Shown here one piece after another: positions 60,781-64,000 of a DNA stretch of 64,000 bases (the first letter of the stretch is position 1; each line of letters opens with the position of its first letter). Source of the stretch: Paraescarpia echinospica (lineage: Eukaryota; Annelida; Polychaeta; Sabellida; Siboglinidae); contig CM034536.1 of the NCBI GenBank assembly GCA_020002185.1, positions 11,550,622 through 11,614,621 on the forward strand, read 5' to 3'. The notes beneath the pieces were generated by a model. That model was given only the letters and a program-made list of their open reading frames with translations, made no database searches and was not told where the DNA came from. A program made the translations under genes and the position numbers.

Positions 60781-61381
60781 TGGCCATGGCCATTACATTA
60801 CCGATCGATTATTACATTACCGGTTGTAACAATCGCTCTAATTATTACTGCTGCGACTGAACTGATACTGACAAGAGTGAATGCACGTGTGATATATATG
60901 AACATAATGGTCTATGTAGTATTACAAATGGGCGTACTCTTTATTAGCACATTGGTAATTATCACTAGCTATAGCATACTGGTGGTTGCCTTGTTGAAAA
61001 GGTCAGAGCCTCTCGACATCAAACAGAGTTCTAAGCGGGGTGTGTTCATTGCACCTGAGAACTTCGGATACCGTAATATCAGGGATGTACTCGGACCTTC
61101 GTATAACTCCACGAATACTAACCAAAATGTGTCAAGTGGCGCCAAAAAGCAGCGCCAATGTCCGGTACCAAGCATATAACTCCGGCGCAAGCTAAGAACT
61201 ACAAAATATGCTTTTGCTATTCACCATCACGGTTGTGTTCACAGAGTGCTGGCTGCCAAAGGAGTTGTCCAAAAATGGTGTATCTATTCAGGACGAAGTG
61301 ACGCGAGATGTACTAAACTCCATTGTAAACCCGTTCATCTACGGCGTCGCCAATGCCATGTTCCGTGAAGATGTGCGGTAG
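60781..61381 (+). pseudogene. GPCR pseudogene, post-gap copy
   Basis: Identical by eye to 32002-32602, with the same stop and frameshift. It is therefore not independent evidence about whether the gene is broken. Confidence 0.65.
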
Positions 61382-61470
61382 TTCTACCGTCAGACACGCA
61401 TCAAACTGTCTGCTTGTTATCAATGAATACACTAAGAAAATACGAAACCAATGTGTAGTTTTATAGTAAA

Positions 61471-61766
61471 GGTAAGTTCTTATATAGCGCTGAATCCAGT
61501 TCTTAGGACTGCTCAAATCTCTGTACAGTTTACTCTCCGGCAGACCTCTACAATCGAATAAAATCTCGACTTCTTTGGGAAGCATTCAGCCACGCTGTAA
61601 TTAATGCGCAAAGACTATATGTACGCAAATATCCACCACTGGCTGTAGCCAGGTATTCATTCATAGAGCTGACGGATCTGGAGCAACGAAGAGGGAATGA
61701 ACTTGTCCAAGGTCCGACACGGCAACAGAGGATTCGAAACCGGGTTCTCTCGACTGAGAGTCCGAA
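61471..61766 (-). mobile_element. SINE S3, post-gap copy
   Basis: Counterpart of 32692-32987, head-truncated in the same way. Confidence 0.65.
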
Positions 61767-62219
61767 AATTACGGAACCGATATGATGCACTTAAGATCAC
61801 TACGTACACATATAGACGCTTCGAACAATGTAACGAAATGTTCTTACCTGACGGTCGACGAGGATTACGTAACTCAGTGCTGTTTGAAACTTGGCACCAA
61901 TGAGCCTCTATTTGGACAGGAGGCGTCACTGAGCGAGAAACTAGCAGTCTACACTGAAGGTTTTTGTCCGCTGTTCGGGAGGCAAGCGCATGTGCCTGCT
62001 GGACCGCCGCGCGCGATGTTAGCATATTTGTTCAGTCACCTCATTTCATCAGAATAATCACCAAGCTGTGATGCGTCATATAAAATGAAAGATATTAAAG
62101 TAATCCTTGATGTTTTTATATAAGATTGTTCTTAGAAAGGGCAATATGCTTACTGTTTCTTTCAGAGGTCGTAGATTAACCCGATATGTACATAGTCTAG
62201 AAGCAGTACCATAACAAAC

Positions 62220-62386
62220 ATGCAAACATACGTACGTACGTACGTACGTGCGTACGTACGTACGTACGCAAACACGCAAGCACGCATGCACGCATGCACG
62301 CATGCACGCATGCACGCATGCACGCATGCACGCATGCACGCATGCACGCAAGCATACACACACACACGCACACACACACACACACA

Positions 62387-62431
<45 letters not shown>
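62220..62431. repeat. ACGT, ACGCATGC and CA arrays, post-gap copy
   Basis: One more ACGCATGC unit and about one more CA than 33441-33642. Confidence 0.95.
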
Positions 62432-64000
62432 CAACTGACGACGCACAAGTCATGTTTACACTAGTTATTCCATACTATGATTAAAATATGCAACGTGTCT
62501 TGGCAAAAAAAATTATTAACAGGTATTAACGTAGTACAATGTTGTGGTCCTATGTGACACATGTTAGTCAATGCTACCCGATTATAGTATATCGGGATTC
62601 GAATGATTAATTCGACGTGAATCTTGGAATCCTTAGATATATACTGAAAACGGAGCTGTTGTTTATCTCATAATCACCGAGAACAACGGAACGTCATGAG
62701 TGAAGATGCTCATTAGACTGGGTGCTTCAAATGAATTATATTTTACTTATTTCAGTCTTCCTCAGACGACTACCGCTAGATGGCGACACGGTAGATCATC
62801 TGCGCAGACGTAGTCACTTTAATGTGTGCCCACCGCGTCTCACCGTCTAGCCGTCTAGCGGTAGCCATCTATGGAAGAGTGCTGAAAGCAGCCGAAACGT
62901 CACAGAAAAAGGCAAACTGACTGTGCAATAAGTAAAATTATCACTCATCGAAAAGTCATGTTTAGCAGGAGTTTGTGTATGTATGTATGTTCATTTGTGA
63001 AATAGCGTTATGTTTTACAAGACAAATATGTATGTCAGCGTATCCCACAAGACGTGATCACAACGGAAAGTCATAAACAGACGTGATCACCCATCACTGT
63101 TTGGAAGGTGGTTTAAATAAAATCCCAGCAGTCAGTATATTCAATATAAGATTCATATATTAGAATATTGTTGATGTGTAGTGAAATTTTGACATATTAT
63201 ACATGTTCATCAGTCGTAACAATATATCACAATCGTGACCATATTAGTTAATGTAATCTAAGTGTAATGTATGTTTGATGTTTTACATTGCATGATAATG
63301 AGGACAAACAGTTACTTTACGTAAATGGATGGATTCTACTCGCATCAAACAAATGTATGTTCAACTGAAAATATCAATGAATAGGAAAGGCCATAAAATA
63401 ATTATATTAGCAAAAATAAGTCAAACTGTTAATTGAAAAACATTTCCATACGATCTTAAACGCATTAAATTTTGTAAATATTTATATTTATTAGTTAATA
63501 AATTGTTTATCAAAACTTATATTGACCTTACATATGCATTCGCAGTGCACACACCATACATCCGCTATCATGCATGCACCCACGCACGCGCCCACACCTG
63601 CACGCACGCACGAACACAAACACGCGCGCACACGTACACATCACGTACACGCACGCACGCACGAACGCACGCACATGCGCACACACGCACACACAATTGA
63701 ATAGAATCTTCGAATAGTAGCATCTTCTAAAAGTTGAAGAGATAAGATCAACAACGCCTTATCCAAATTTCGACCGATATTTTTTTTATTACCAATCACA
63801 ACAGACATGCGATGAAGGAGTTTCTTTGTCAGACGTCGAGGTAGCCCACTCACGAGAAAATCCATGAGGTTAACCCTTATCCCGAGACAGCAACCGATTC
63901 GATGATTACGCATTCGACCGTAGTGTAAATAAAATCCCACAGGAAAGCAGAGGTCCCGACACGGTTAGTAATTTTAATCACCGGGGTGATGCCGGGTGGT
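62432..64000. other. Post-gap copy of 33643-35211
   Basis: No supported gene. Holds the ACGC microsatellite (63569-63695) and the weak TTTTACTTATT-bounded segment (62738-62944). Apparently identical to copy A to the window end. Confidence 0.5.

Overview
The window is animal nuclear DNA, not bacterial or viral. It is AT-rich and intron-bearing (GT-AG junctions with matching phases). It is full of non-LTR retrotransposon pieces, tRNA-headed SINEs, inverted-repeat (MITE-like) elements and long microsatellites, and has almost no long open frames. The SINEs, the GPCR relic and the small secreted PLAT-domain gene fit a marine invertebrate, perhaps a mollusc, but I cannot name the species. I found no canonical tRNA, rRNA, CRISPR array or operon.

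The dominant fact is a head-to-tail repeat of the whole window. Copy A (about 1-36029) is repeated as copy B (36030-64000). Blocks align as A 1-3911 / B 36030-39841, A 11646-11962 / B 43126-43449, A 13136-26821 / B 44881-58357, and A 30579-35211 / B 59358-64000. By eye the first block differs most, the third by about one per cent apart from microsatellite lengths, and the last seems virtually identical. A run of exactly 1000 N (58358-59357) replaces A 26822-30578. This may be a true tandem duplication or two haplotypes placed end to end by the assembler. Between the blocks the copies are structurally different (A 3912-13135, B 39842-44880), with rearranged MITEs and a large inverted repeat in B.

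Layout of copy A: 1-3911 AT-rich DNA with one SINE; 3912-12769 copy-specific DNA with an unassigned 189-codon frame and three MITE-like elements; 12770-13790 a LINE scrap, a SINE and a duplicated flank; 13837-15270 a possible exon and simple repeats; 15645-17818 an RTE-like retrotransposon; 18031-18640 another LINE 3' scrap; 18670-24532 a minus-strand gene for a secreted PLAT-domain protein; 25168-25979 TC repeats and an unassigned frame; 26113-27523 a minus-strand LINE; 27524-28040 a 157-bp palindromic satellite; 30438-31775 another minus-strand LINE; 32002-32602 a GPCR pseudogene; 32692-33642 a SINE and microsatellites; 35711-35902 a hairpin MITE. Copy B repeats most of this.

The one convincing functional gene is the PLAT gene. 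A TATA box and initiator precede a signal-peptide exon, a 4.6-kb intron leads to the first half of a PLAT domain, and an 878-bp intron leads to the second half, with all phases matching. It is present in both copies. Its intron 1 is itself a tandem duplication that carries a truncated copy of exon 1 with an intact splice donor.
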